From positions 124,001 to 188,000 of the forward strand of contig JBAMDO010000086.1 of assembly GCA_037074765.1 (NCBI GenBank): 64,000 nucleotides of DNA, given 5' to 3'. The notes beneath the pieces were generated by a model, which was not told the origin of the DNA, did not search any database, and was given only the letters and a program-made list of their open reading frames with translations. This document shows positions 49,540-61,011 of the stretch, one piece after another. The stretch's first letter is position 1; every line of letters starts with the position of its first letter. The translations under genes and the position numbers were made by a program. This DNA is from Mansonella perstans. Its lineage: Eukaryota > Nematoda > Chromadorea > Rhabditida > Onchocercidae.

Positions 49540-50220
49540 GACATTATAAAAATAGTTTTGATCGAAATTTACTGTAAAGAAATAGCTCTGCAGTGAGATA
49601 TTATTCTATCAGCAAATATGATCGAGAATGAATAATAATCGTCGGAATTACGGAAAAAATATTTCGACAACTAGAAGCAATGGGTGAGAATTTGGATCAT
49701 TCTAGCATCGAAATTATTATTTAAAATGGTTTACCGGTTTAGATATTAGAAAATTTTAAAAGGAATCTGGTTACTAAACTCCGACAGATTCTTGGAAGAA
49801 CTAGTCCAGAGGAATGAAGTTGTACTGATAATAGAGAAAAGACGTCTACTTTAACCGCAATTGGAGCGGCTCAAGTCAAACGGTAGTTATCACAAACTTA
49901 GGGAGTAATGATGTAAAAAGACTTTGTTTATTTTGCAACGAAGATCATTGGGATGATCGGAATATCAAGATGACGAAAAAATTCCACCACAAAGTAATTA
50001 TGGGTCATTTGAGAAAATTGGTGAGTGCCTAAATTGCTTACAAAGGGGCCACATAGCAAAGCGTTGTCAAAAACTAAAGAAATTATGCTTTCATTGCAAA
50101 GGACGATATAACTTAATGCTATGTAGCAACTATTTTGCGAAGATACTACACCTGAATAACTACGAGAAGAAAGGTTGGAAGCAACAGTGACGAATAGCAC
50201 TTAGCTGAGCAAAGACAACC
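49540..50220 (+). mobile_element. Decayed BEL/Pao LTR-retrotransposon gag remnant
   Basis: The plus strand carries a broken gag-like region. At about 49,663-49,735 the frame reads RQLEAMGENLDHSSIEII, a block typical of BEL/Pao gag, and meets a stop. Further on are three zinc-knuckle-like pieces: CLFCNEDHW (49,925 on, last Cys missing), the intact CLNCLQRGHIAKRC (50,026 on) and CFHCKGRYNLMLC (50,086 on, His lost). The first knuckle is in a different frame from the other two. No protease, reverse transcriptase, RNase H or integrase was found. The element is inactive here. Whether the 50.75-51.17 kb sequence is a leftover LTR could not be shown. Confidence 0.75.
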
Positions 50221-51417
50221 AAAAGGGTAAAAGAATTTTACTTCTTATAAGGAAATTAGCGTCAAAAACCAAAGGCCACGAAATTCCAAAACGAAGGCGT
50301 TGGAACTGTTTGACTTGGGCCCGCAATTATTATTCATTTCAGTTCAATTTTAATTTAATACAAAAGGGTCACATATTCAAGAAGAGCCAGGAGTTAAGTA
50401 TTCCATCAAATTCGGCAACAGTGCAATCACAGAAATGCAACTAAACTAAAACCAAGGTTGTTGATATGAGGGAGACCGAAAATCATCACTTGCAAGGTTA
50501 ACGTAGTATGCAATCACTCACGAATAAACTGGAAGTGATCGAAATTTGACAACAAAAACATTAATTCTAGAATAGAAGAGAAAAACTTAGAGAAGGGATA
50601 AGCTTAAAAGAAAAAGCTATTCGAGATACTGACCGATATCAAAGAAATCACCATGTTCATCCAAGATCAGATCAAAGATCAAACTTTTCATTGCAAAAAC
50701 TTTTCATTATCCAAGACCAGATCAAACTTTTCATTTTTCAAAACTTTTTTTTCATTAGTGGGAGAGCCTCAGGCTTGTGGCACCAATTTGTTGTGAAAAT
50801 TTTTCCAGTAAACAAAGTCACGTGTTGAAATACATGTGTGGGCATAGACGAACGTGTGATTCTTAATCACGCTCTTGCACTTGTTTTATTGTTATTATTG
50901 CATTAAATGTCGGGAAAGTTTTTGTCTCGTGGCATCAAAAATATTTTCTGTCGTGAAAGTTGTGTTGAGTTGAAGACGAGAGGCCGGGTTGTATCGAATA
51001 TTGTGAGCTTTAAGATGCGTTAGGACGAGAAGCCAGCTTGTATACCTTTATTTGAAAAATATAGAATGAAAAACGAATGAATGAATGAATGAGTGCAAGC
51101 GTGACTGAATTGAATTGAATCTTCTTTTTTGCTTGATACAGCTGGATTTATATACTGCTAGAAGTAGGAGTGGTTTACAACGGAAACTGTTAAGACCCAA
51201 TTAACATATAAGTATCTTAATAAGATCCAATGTGAAGATTAGGATGCGAAATTTAAATGAATATTCATGAAGTGATTGTTAGGAAAGGAATTTTTTGTAT
51301 AAACGGAAACAAAGATATGGGCAAAAAATACATCTGGCATGCAAAAATTACATCTGGCATTTGATAGGAAATAAATCTAAGGAATGTAAATTAAACAAAT
51401 AAAAAATGAGATAACTG
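50221..51417. repeat. Non-coding sequence with small tandem repeats after the retroelement relic
   Basis: No gene. An imperfect duplication of ATCCAAGA.CAGATCAAA plus CTTTTCATT lies at 50,658-50,755. A (GAAT)n run lies at about 51,074-51,092. Two 20-bp copies of GCAAAAA.TACATCTGGCAT are adjacent at 51,321-51,360. Part of it could be retroelement UTR or LTR. Confidence 0.5.
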
Positions 51418-51648
51418 ATGAATCATGGAAAACATTCCCTTTTAATTTGTATAAAATTTATTTTAATTTTCGCGACTTTCGCGACATTAAATACACTGAT
51501 GTATTACAAGCATTCATCTGTGAATTCTTTCATTGAAAGCGAATCAGCTAAACATTTTTCTCTGTATCCTCACATACAATTCAACAAAGAATTCGTTCAC
51601 GTGAAAAAATTCTTCAACATCAATTTGATAATTGACACGTGCATCAAG
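51418..51648 (+). CDS. Orphan first exon with an N-terminal membrane anchor
   Basis: From ATG 51418 the frame encodes MNHGKHSLLICIKFILIFAT followed by more hydrophobic residues (about 7-29). The segment has a Lys/His-rich start, as in a signal-anchor (type II) protein. It runs on in phase 0 to a good donor, TGCATCAAG|gtaaaa at 51648. The frame itself stops at 51682-51684. No matching downstream exon could be recognised, and the family is unknown. A Golgi-enzyme first exon would look like this, but that is a guess. It may be a gene fragment. Confidence 0.3.
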
Positions 51649-52344
51649 GTAAAATACGAGATGCAAGTGTCGCATAAACGTTGAACATCGATGCTTGAGA
51701 CGTCAATTTTTTCATTAAATGTCGAACATTTTTAACGAGAAAAGGTTTGGTAGCAGGTGTCATGAGATTATTGCATTATGAGGAGAGGGTTGAGAGCATC
51801 TGATAGTTCTCATAGTTTTGCTTGAATTTTACAACGTTTGAAGTTGCTCAACGATTTTGAGAGATTGGTATGTGATAGTGATAGGTCTGAACAAGTCTGT
51901 AAACTCCAAGCAATGGCCTGAGATTAGTTGATGGAGCCTAATTTAATGTTCTTGGCTAAGCTGATTACTTTATAGAGCCTGTGATTTTGATATTCATGAT
52001 CAATCAGGTCGAATAGTGTAGGCTTTTAAAACTATAAAATCTGTAGATGATATTAACAGTAGCGCCTTAGTGTAAAATTGATCAAATGATGAAATAAAAA
52101 TGAATGTATTGTTGTGTTGAGAAAAACAAAAAAAAGGCTAACGAATAATTTTAATTTCGTATGGTTTTTAATTTCAGTTCTTTTTATGATTCGATTGATT
52201 TCGATTAATTAATTGCTTTTCAAATTAAACTATATTTTAGCAGGTGTTTCTTGTGCAGATCATTCCTTATCTATCTGCTCGTTAAGCGTGTACTCTGAAT
52301 TAATCTGCTTTATGTTAGGTTTGCTTGCTAAAGAAGAATTCAAA
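51649..52344. other. Short intergenic stretch before the 4EHP gene
   Basis: AT-rich. It ends with a TATATTTTAG acceptor at 52240, about 105 nt before the 4EHP start, a possible spliced-leader site. Nothing else is seen. Confidence 0.4.
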
Positions 52345-54498
52345 ATGTCTAGTGATGAAAATATACCCGAAAAGAAAGAAGAGTTGCAACAACAACCAAG
52401 ATCAGATTTAGCACTACTAGTGGTATAGCTTTGATTATTTATTTTTCGTCTTAATTATTCGTAAATTAGATGCTTTTCATTTCCGTGGAAAATGTTACTT
52501 AAATTCTAACCAACGCAATCTTTGACGAGGTGACTATTGAATGTACCTAGTATCTAGTATATTCCAGTTATGGATGTAAAGTTCAATAGTATCTCGTCTA
52601 TAGGACCAGACATCATTTGCAGGGCTCCGCTTGAGATATTATAAGATTCAACCCTTATTGATCTATTGCTTTATCAGATAACAGGTTATTTTCATTCAGT
52701 AATCATTGAGATTACACTAAAAGTAAGTTGCAGTTGTCTTTCTAGAAACCGACTTCATGCAGTGACAGTGAGCATCCCCTAGAATTCACATATGTTTTTT
52801 CCTATTTTGTACGACCGCAAGGGAAATTCGATCCAGAAGATTATGCTTTGTATGTTCAGCCAGTGGCTTCGTTTAATTCCGTGGAACAGTTCTGGAATAC
52901 ATATTGTTTTTTAAAACGTCCTGCTGGTTAGTTGTTTCTTTAGCAAATGCTTGGCATTTGTTGTGGTCAGACCTTAAAAGTCCAAATGAATTCAGTCATC
53001 CTCTAATTCTTCATAGCCTGGGGAGATTTTAAATGCTGTCCTTGGAGTTTTTGTAATATTTCTATTAGGAAGGTGACACAGAACAACATGAAGATAAACC
53101 TTTTTGGTTAAAATATTTCAGACTGAGCGTTGCTTAAAATAGGATTTTCTTTGTTTCACGAAAATGTGAATGAAGGTTGGAATCATAGGAACTGATATGA
53201 TTTTTCTTGCAGTGAATCGAATTTCAGATATCACTGAGAAAGTAGATTTCCATATGTTTAAAGAGGGCATCAAACCTGTTTGGGAAGATGATGCAAATCG
53301 AAAGGTATCATTTTGCATTTTTCGCACATTTAAGAAGATTGAAAATTTATTTTTAAACTGAAAATTACAGCGAATTGATTTGTTACTTACTTGTGTAAAG
53401 GAAAAAATCGCATTTCTTTATTTAGGGTGGTAAATGGATTTTGCGGCTGAAAAAAGGTTTTTCATCGAGAATCTGGGAAAATTTGATATTAGCAATGATT
53501 GGCGAGCAGTTCCTTGTTGGTGAGGAAATTTGTGGTGCTGTATGCTCCATACGTAATCAGGTTATTTGTACTTTATTTCAATAAAAATTTGTTTTATCTA
53601 TTTATGTCCCTCATGATTATAAAATGTTAACTCCTTCAACTAATTAGTTTTCATGCATCATAATAGGCTTTCTTTACTATTTTTTTGTCTTTATCTTGGT
53701 ATTTTTTATGTATCTAGACTTCCGCAAAATTCAGAGACATTTAATTTATGACGTTGTGACTTGCCACTTTTTTTGTTGCCCTTTTCTTTGCTTTGAACAT
53801 GCTGAATAGTTTATAATTTATTGGCAAAAATATTACTGAAGTTTTTAGTTTCGAATTCTCCGGTGAAAAAAATATGAGAATTGTTGCTTAGATTCATTTT
53901 TTTTTATAAATATAGCCATTTTTGCTTAATTATAGTTTTATTTATAGGAGGATATTGTTTCACTGTGGAATCGCACAGCAGGTAATTTGGCAACGACAAA
54001 TCGTATTCGTGATACCTTACGACGGGTTTTGAATCTACCTCCAAATGCTATTTTGGAGTACAAGCGTCATGACGATTGTCTAAAGTTTGTTTTTGTGTGA
54101 TTTAATCTCGTGAAATCTGGAGAAAGATCATTTAAATAATCATTTTAAATCAGATGCTGCTAAAAAGTTATCACATTTTGAAAGTGATTTGGAAACTATA
54201 AATAAAAAGGCTGGAGGGTTTTTCTTTTTTTTTTTAAAGTTAGTAAATGATTTTGGAATAAGTGCAAGTATACAATTTCATTTTTAATTTATTGTTTATG
54301 AATTTATTGCATTGAATCAGTTTTCATGAAAGGTTGAGCAAGAAAGGAACAGACATTTTGTTCTTTATTTAGATTTATGCTTAAATCTATTCATGTTTCA
54401 CTTTGTTGGAGTTTGCTGTTGGATAAAAGTTTATTAAAATATATTACAGGGACCAAAGCAGTTATCGTCATACAAATGTAGACTTGCCAAGAAGATAA
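52345..54498 (+). CDS. ife-4: eIF4E-homologous protein 4EHP (eIF4E2 / IFE-4 type)
   Basis: Cap-binding protein of the 4EHP class, which binds the mRNA cap but poorly binds eIF4G and usually represses translation. Six in-phase exons: 52345-52422, 52746-52926, 53213-53304, 53426-53560, 53948-54084 and 54450-54498 (TAA). They give 672 nt, 223 aa. Core blocks are HPLEFTYVFSY, SFNSVEQFWNTY, DFHMFKEGIKPVWEDDAN, GGKWILRL, WENLILAMIGEQF, GEEICGAV and IRDTLRRVLNLPPNAILEY. The cap-stacking residues match 4EHP: Tyr46 (human Tyr78) and Trp110 (human Trp124). Without the last intron, exon 5 would end CLKFVFV and stop. With it the tail is DQSSYRHTNVDLPRR, which fits the DNSS-type tail of some 4EHP isoforms, so I prefer six exons. 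The N-terminus (EKKEELQQQPRSD) is short and polar. AATAAA lies near 54,558. Confidence 0.93.
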
Positions 54499-57400
54499 AA
54501 TGAACAGTTGTTTATTGTATATAATGGATAGGCATTTCTTATGTGCTTCTTCACTGGAATAAAATTTTTCGTAATGTTCTCATTGTAAATTTATATTAAA
54601 ATCCTGCATTCGCCTGAAATATTTTTAAAATTTCATTATTTCTCACTGCATAAATATATGAACCAGTATTTTAAAATCGTTAACGATAAATGATGGCAAT
54701 CATTGTGATAGCTAGCTGGATTTGAAGAGGAGGCGGACAACATGGACGAGGTCGCATAGGTAATCAGGTTTTCGTAGTAAATGTTAGGAATGGTAAAATC
54801 TTCAATTTAAATCAAAATTCGCGCAATTCATGTGGTAGGATAGGGAAACCAGAATTTGGAATCCTTTTGCTTATTTATTTCCACCAATTAGTTGCGTCAT
54901 TCTGTAAATATAATAAAGATTAGCATTGTTAAAAAAAAAAAAAAGAAAAAAAAAAAAAAACACGGTATTTAAAAATCCGGTAGATATTTTGTTTCTGAAC
55001 ATTCACTTCGTTCCATTTACATCTTGGACAGCACGATACGACGACGACGACCAGCTGTTTCATTGTTTCGTTCACCTATATCAGGTTTATATAGTGTGAA
55101 TTACACATATTTTCGCAAAAGTTAAAAATATTGTGAGAGATGATGAAGATTTAGTTAATTCTGTTCATGCTACTGAGGAATTCTATGTAGAATGTACAGT
55201 GATTTATGCTTTTACAATATGCATCACTCTTCATCATTATTGCTCCTTTGAAATCGAAACTTTGAAGCGCACGCTGTTCTCTCGAAATTATTGCTGCACA
55301 CGAAAACACATTAAAAACAATATGTGGTTTTGTTCTAGCAATGGCGTTTTTCATAATACTCATGATATTTTGTCTTTAGATGCTGAAGTTTATCGCGGTG
55401 GCGAGGTAATTTTGATTTGCAGAACTTTTATCAGTAATAAATCAGTCAAATGTCGAGATCACATTTACACGCATCAATGCTATTTTCTAGCTTGAAACAT
55501 TGATCGGTGAATTTTTCTTCTTGTTATAAATTTTTATTTTTGATTTTTACTGCTGTTTCTTTAATTAAATAAGTCCTTTGTCTTTGAGTCTAATTTCAGA
55601 AACCTTTAATTTTTTCTTATTTGAACTTTTAAAAAACTTACATAGTTTTTATCAAAATTTTAACAATTTAAAGGATGAGAAGTTGATAAATTGTTATTAA
55701 GTAACTATAAAGACAATTTTTTCATAGTTTTGCTTTTAGCATTCTGCTCTCTTCTTTCCCACATGAATTTCTCTTTCCATGAAAAGATAACGAAGACCTT
55801 GAAATTCATTTGAGTACGAGCTTTATGGTGTTGGGAATTTCCGAATTTGCGCTGAGCTATTGGGCAATAGATTGTTCTTTGACCGTCATTAATAATCGTT
55901 ACTAATACATTTTTTCAAATCACAAAATTGGTCCAAATGCGAACAAGCACGAAACCTGTCACTATTAACCGCGACCACTTTGTCGTTCTGCTGTTTTTTT
56001 ACTCTTTTTCGTGAGTTCATGTGAAAATTATTTTTAGTTTTTTTTTTTTTTTTTTTAGATTTTCTATAAATCTTTTAAAATTCGTAATTTCTTTTACATA
56101 TAGTGTAAATTTCAATATTGCAAAGAACACTGATAATGTCATTTCATTATTCTCATGGTCTTAGTAAAAAATCAACGAGTATACACCTATAGCTAAAGGA
56201 GTTTTCTGTACTTTTCTTTAATTATGTAGTGCTACCGTTAATCGTGATTTCACAAGTTTGATTATTTTGTTACTTGGTTAATTCTTATCTTAAACGATTT
56301 TCACTTCTGTCTGGATAGCCATTATAACATAAATCATGAAAGCTCCAGTTTGAGATCTCGTTGACAACAAAACCGAAATTTTATCATAAGATTGACAAAA
56401 AAAGCCATTTCACATCAAATTTTCAGGTATATCGAGTTGTGGTCCATGCAAACTTAGGGTCAATTTCTGATTCGAATGATCAGTTTCTGATTTTGAATTT
56501 TCTGATTTCGAATACCTGATAATGTCGAGCTTTTTTATGGAGTTATCTGGACTAATACGATACAAATTTTTTAATCTGATGTTTTCCCTTTCATAAATTA
56601 ATCTGTTTGCTTTACAATTTGTTTTTCCTTGTGTTGGATATGGCTTTGTATTGTGGAATTCCAAATTTCTGACTCTTTACAAATTGGATAAGTTCAAAAG
56701 GTTCAACCGCCAAAATAGTTGAACTTTTGCTGAACGTGCTTAACGAATACAGATGGCAATTTTAAGCTCTCCGTCTTGCTATTTATTTCGAGTAATACTT
56801 GGATTTTACGCTTTGACGTTGGTTTTTATTCCTTTTAATTAATTTTCTTTACTATCCTAGGGAATTTGCGACAGGAACCGTAATGCAGAAATGAAATTTA
56901 AGTATAAACTTTATGGTATTAATTTTTACTAATTTCTTCCTTGAAAAGAAGGATGTCGCATTGTTCATTTTCTTAAAAAGCGTACTGTTAAATTGATAAT
57001 GTTAGATTAGTTTGTTAAATATAATTTTCAGGATTACCAATCGGATTAAGTTATCGAAATAGGTTTTCGGAATACTGCCTGTGTATTTTATCACAATTCT
57101 GCAACTTGTAAAAAGCGATTTGAGTCGTTGTAATAGCACTATAAACCAATTTCAGCAGATGTTTTTCGCCTTATTTTTTTCTTATAGAACTTTCATTCGA
57201 CATTTATTTTTTCTTGACATTTGTGATTGAATTTTGCAACATTATTTTGGGCATCATTGGGTACATGTCCTCGTCAAGTTAGGTTAACTAATATGGTAAC
57301 ATCTAATAATAATGTTAATGTCTACATAAAGATAATTTTGTTTTAGGGATTTCGGATTGAATTATCGTAACAAGTTTTTTCAGTGTGGATTCACAATTCC

Positions 57401-59789
57401 TTTTTCTTATTATACTAGTTCTGAATAGTTTTCTTTAAACATGTTTTATTTCCATGTTCCTTTTTACTGGAGCTTTTTGATGCGTTTAGTCCTATGGATT
57501 TTAACAATTCATGATAATAACTTGAAAAAAAAAAATGTCTGAATATACTCTATTAGTTGCGAAGATATGTTTTGAACTCGTAGGTTACTGGTCGTTGTAA
57601 TCATTGTAAATTATTTCATTTTTTTTTTTATAGCATTGAAGGAAATTAATAACGTTTTTGTAGCTCTCCTATATATTTACTTACTTTCAAAGTTTTCCTA
57701 TTGTAATGTATGTTTCAAATGAAAAGGCATATTACGATTTCTGAATTAGGCAAATTTATGATTATTTTATAATATTCTAGTTCCATTTCAGTTATGTGCA
57801 TAAGTTTATAATTTCAAATAGTCCAATTGAAATTATTTATTTTGATAAATTTTGAGGAATGAATAATTCCTTTAAAAATGCTTTGACAAGATTTTGGATT
57901 ACATGCTATGTGGTTAGGCGAAATAGAATTGTAGAACAGAGCTGTCTTTCTTTCATGCAAGCCGCTTGCCATCGAAGTTGTCACGACTGGATGGTTTGTC
58001 ACGGAGTTGACTCCCAAATTTATTAGTAGCAGTGCCTTATTAATAATCATAAGGCTCTACATGAATCTTATGATTTGACATTTTCACTGAGCTATTATTT
58101 ATTATGAACGAGCAAGGTACTGTGTATGTCTGTAACGTTATATCAACTTTGTTATCGTATCGTTATCAAGACTTTATTACACTGTCAGCCACTACCATCC
58201 CAAGCACTTCATTTCGCTCTTTGTTTTTTCACATTTTCTTATGCATCCTATTACGATCCATATTCATCAAAATTGGTGCAATTTTTTAAAATGTTATTAT
58301 TTCTTGGGATGATTATCATTTGTAAATAGAAACTGTGACCATATTTCTACAATCTGTTTCAAGAAAGTTAAATTTCGGAGATTCATTTAAATTTGGAAAT
58401 TTTTACTGTTCTCATCGAAGTACAAAATTATCAAGCAATAAACCAATACCGTGATAAAATTAAAGAACACTTATGGCAATGCATTTTTAATTCCATTTTT
58501 TAGCATCACTCTACTGTTGCGGAATTTTCATAGAGGAATTTGAAGTTGTTGGGCTGATTCGTTTACAGTCTGGTATTTGCATTCTCTGCCTACTGTTCAT
58601 TTATTTTGCATAGATTTTCGCTAACTTCTAAAGATAAACTGTGTTTAGATAATACGGCGTTTAAAAAAATGAAATGAGGCAGTGTTTAAAAACAATTGTT
58701 TTCCATGTTTGAAGCATATTTGAAAGAATTAAAATCACTCGAAATTTGTTATCCTTATCTAACGCTTTTAGCTAGATGCTTGGTAAATATGCGCTAATAA
58801 ATCTGCAGGTACTTCGCTAATTGTTTTAAAACATCTGTTATGCAATCACACTAGCTAATAATTTAATTGTACACTTTTTCCTAAACAGTTCATATTTGAG
58901 TTCGTATTTGTCCCATTTACTAACCGTGTTTACTAAATTTACTAAATCTTGGCATCTTCGTCATATGTTTTATGTTGTGCCTTATTTTTATCTTGAAATC
59001 AAACGAGATTTTTTAGTTTTATCTAATCTCGAATTGTCCAGCTGAATCAAAGGAGTGCGGAAATTAGAGTCGGCTTCAGGGAATTCTTCAAGAAACATCA
59101 TTTGTTAATCTTTATCTTATCAACTACTAGCTGCCATCCAACAGTATTAACAACATTGCAGTTGCTACCAGGAATCCAACTAAGAATTGATCTAAATCTC
59201 TCGAAATTTAAGGGTAAACATTATTTTTGTTCCTTTTTGATTGTGAAAAAAATATTTTGACAAAGTCTTACCATAGATAGATTTGATTACCTGAATAAGA
59301 TTTTGTTTTTTTGAACGGTGAGCAGCTTCGCCAATATATTTCGGCATTTTGCTATCACCAAGAAAGTCCAACTAATATTCCTTCTTGTAACTCCACTACC
59401 GTGTGTAGTGGGAAACATGTGGGTATTGCACTGAAGTCTTTAGATGTTCTGCATCACGCTAAAATATGATATGCAAATAGTTCCTAATAATAGGAAGTAG
59501 GATTTTGAATTAATAATGTTTTGCTAAATAAACGAGATGATAATTTAAAAGATTTATGTTTCATGTCCATTCATATCATGGTCATTTATCTGTAATTTTA
59601 TTTCTGATGCCCTTTTATTTTCATGTTATATGTAAATAACTTAAGTTGATATATTGCTAATATAGGGCCAAGCGAATTTCACGTGAACAAATAGTTTGCA
59701 TTGTCGCTTATTTTTATTATGAAATTTTTTAGTTTTGGTCTAGTAACAATCGTTATCGGCGTATTTAATTAGTAACAATTTTGCTCAAG
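54499..59789. other. Long AT-rich intergenic stretch
   Basis: About 5.3 kb between the 4EHP and cytochrome b5 genes. It holds A- and T-runs (about 54,930-54,960 and 56,039-56,058). A small GC-richer piece (55,379-55,404) between a TTTAG acceptor and a gtaatt donor could be a micro-exon. A TTTCTGATT-rich run lies near 56,465-56,520. Frames at 55,133-55,495, 56,410-56,664 and 58,104-58,329 have no family match. A TTTTTTAG acceptor at 59732 may start the b5 mRNA. Confidence 0.45.
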
Positions 59790-60462
59790 ATGGTTGATGA
59801 AAAGAAAGATTTGAAGAAATATACAATTGCAGAAGTTGCAGCGCATAATGATTCCTCGTCCACATGGCTAATCATCAATAATTACGTTGGTTTACCATAT
59901 GCTTAGTTACATTTTGGTTTAAATTTAGGCTATGAATTTAATAAATTATCAGAAGAAGTTTCGTTCCGCCTTTTAGTTACGTTAATTAGATTTGTTCACT
60001 TATGTTGGAAAAATCAACTGCTTTAGCTATATGATATTTTCTATGATTGGTAATGACAGCCCCTTAGTTGTATTAACTATTACAACTGACAGTTGCAGTC
60101 ATCTAGTTCAACTACCTTTGTAGGTCTATGATGTAACAAAATTTCTGGGAGAACATCCAGGCGGTGATGAAGTACTGTTGGAACAAGCTGGACAAAATGC
60201 GACAGAAAGTTTCAAGGACGTTGGTCACTCGCGGGATGCCGTAGAGATGACTAAAGACTATCTAATTGGCTATTTATGCGATGTGAATGCAACAGAAGGT
60301 GCAGGAGATAAAACAAACATATCAACCGCACCAATTATCCCCAAAAACGTTGTATCGTGGCTAGATATCATATTCAGTGCAACGTGGAGTAATTTTCTAA
60401 TTCCTTTAGCTATATCTGGTGTTGTATATCTTCTTTATCGAGGCGTGAAATCTGCTTTTTGA
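59790..60462 (+). CDS. Cytochrome b5, tail-anchored ER form
   Basis: Haem protein that passes electrons to desaturases, elongases, hydroxylases and P450s at the ER membrane. Two exons: 59790-59885 and 60124-60462 (TGA). They give 435 nt, 144 aa. The N-terminus reads [12 protein letters not shown] and STWLIINN. The second exon begins [16 protein letters not shown]. The two axial haem ligands are His43 in HPGG and His67 in VGHSRDA, with the standard 24-residue spacing. After a short linker, the C-terminus has a membrane anchor ([15 protein letters not shown]) followed by RGVKSAF, as in ER tail-anchored b5. The core is complete. The start is the first ATG after a TTTTTTAG acceptor that lies 57 nt upstream. 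Confidence 0.93.
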
Positions 60463-60974
60463 CCCTAATTTTTGTCTTTAATGATTGTTCAGGGATTCAG
60501 AGAAAAAAGCAAGTGTTGTATTTTGTTCGCGTCATAATTTCGAAGCACTTAGATAGAAACTACATTCACCTTTATAATTCAATGTAATGTTTATTTTTCC
60601 TTCTTCGATCTTAAAACAACCTTGCAACATACAAATGATTGTTATTAGATCTCTCTTCAAAGCAAGATCAGTGGACGGGATCCCTAATATTACAGTTTAT
60701 AACTATGATTGTTATTAATCAGAGAACTTGATTTTAAGCTTGTACATCTTGGTAATACGAGTTCAAATTTGAGTTTGAATTACAAAGTGATTCTTTGTTC
60801 GACGATATGTTACTCTGTGGCTCAAAGATATAGCTGTTGTTAGTGGTGAAGGAAAGGTATAAATCAGTAATTTTTGTTGAAATACACTAATAATCATAAT
60901 TTCATTACATATTGTAAAATTTGTACTACAAATTTTGTATTGTAGTATATAAGCTATAGTCGCTTTCATTAACT

Positions 60975-61011
<37 letters not shown>

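Noticed and set aside
50758..51170. Possible LTR or primer-binding site next to the gag relic
   Set aside because: No second copy or matching terminal dinucleotides could be found in the window, so it is not called as an LTR.
54085..54100. Alternative end of the 4EHP gene by reading through to TGA at 54,098
   Set aside because: The sixth exon at 54,450 joins in phase and gives a tail resembling known 4EHP isoforms, so the six-exon model is preferred; the short form may still exist.
55133..55495. 120-codon plus-strand open frame with a possible 26-nt micro-exon inside
   Set aside because: It does not start with ATG, shows no family match, and no partner exon could be found.
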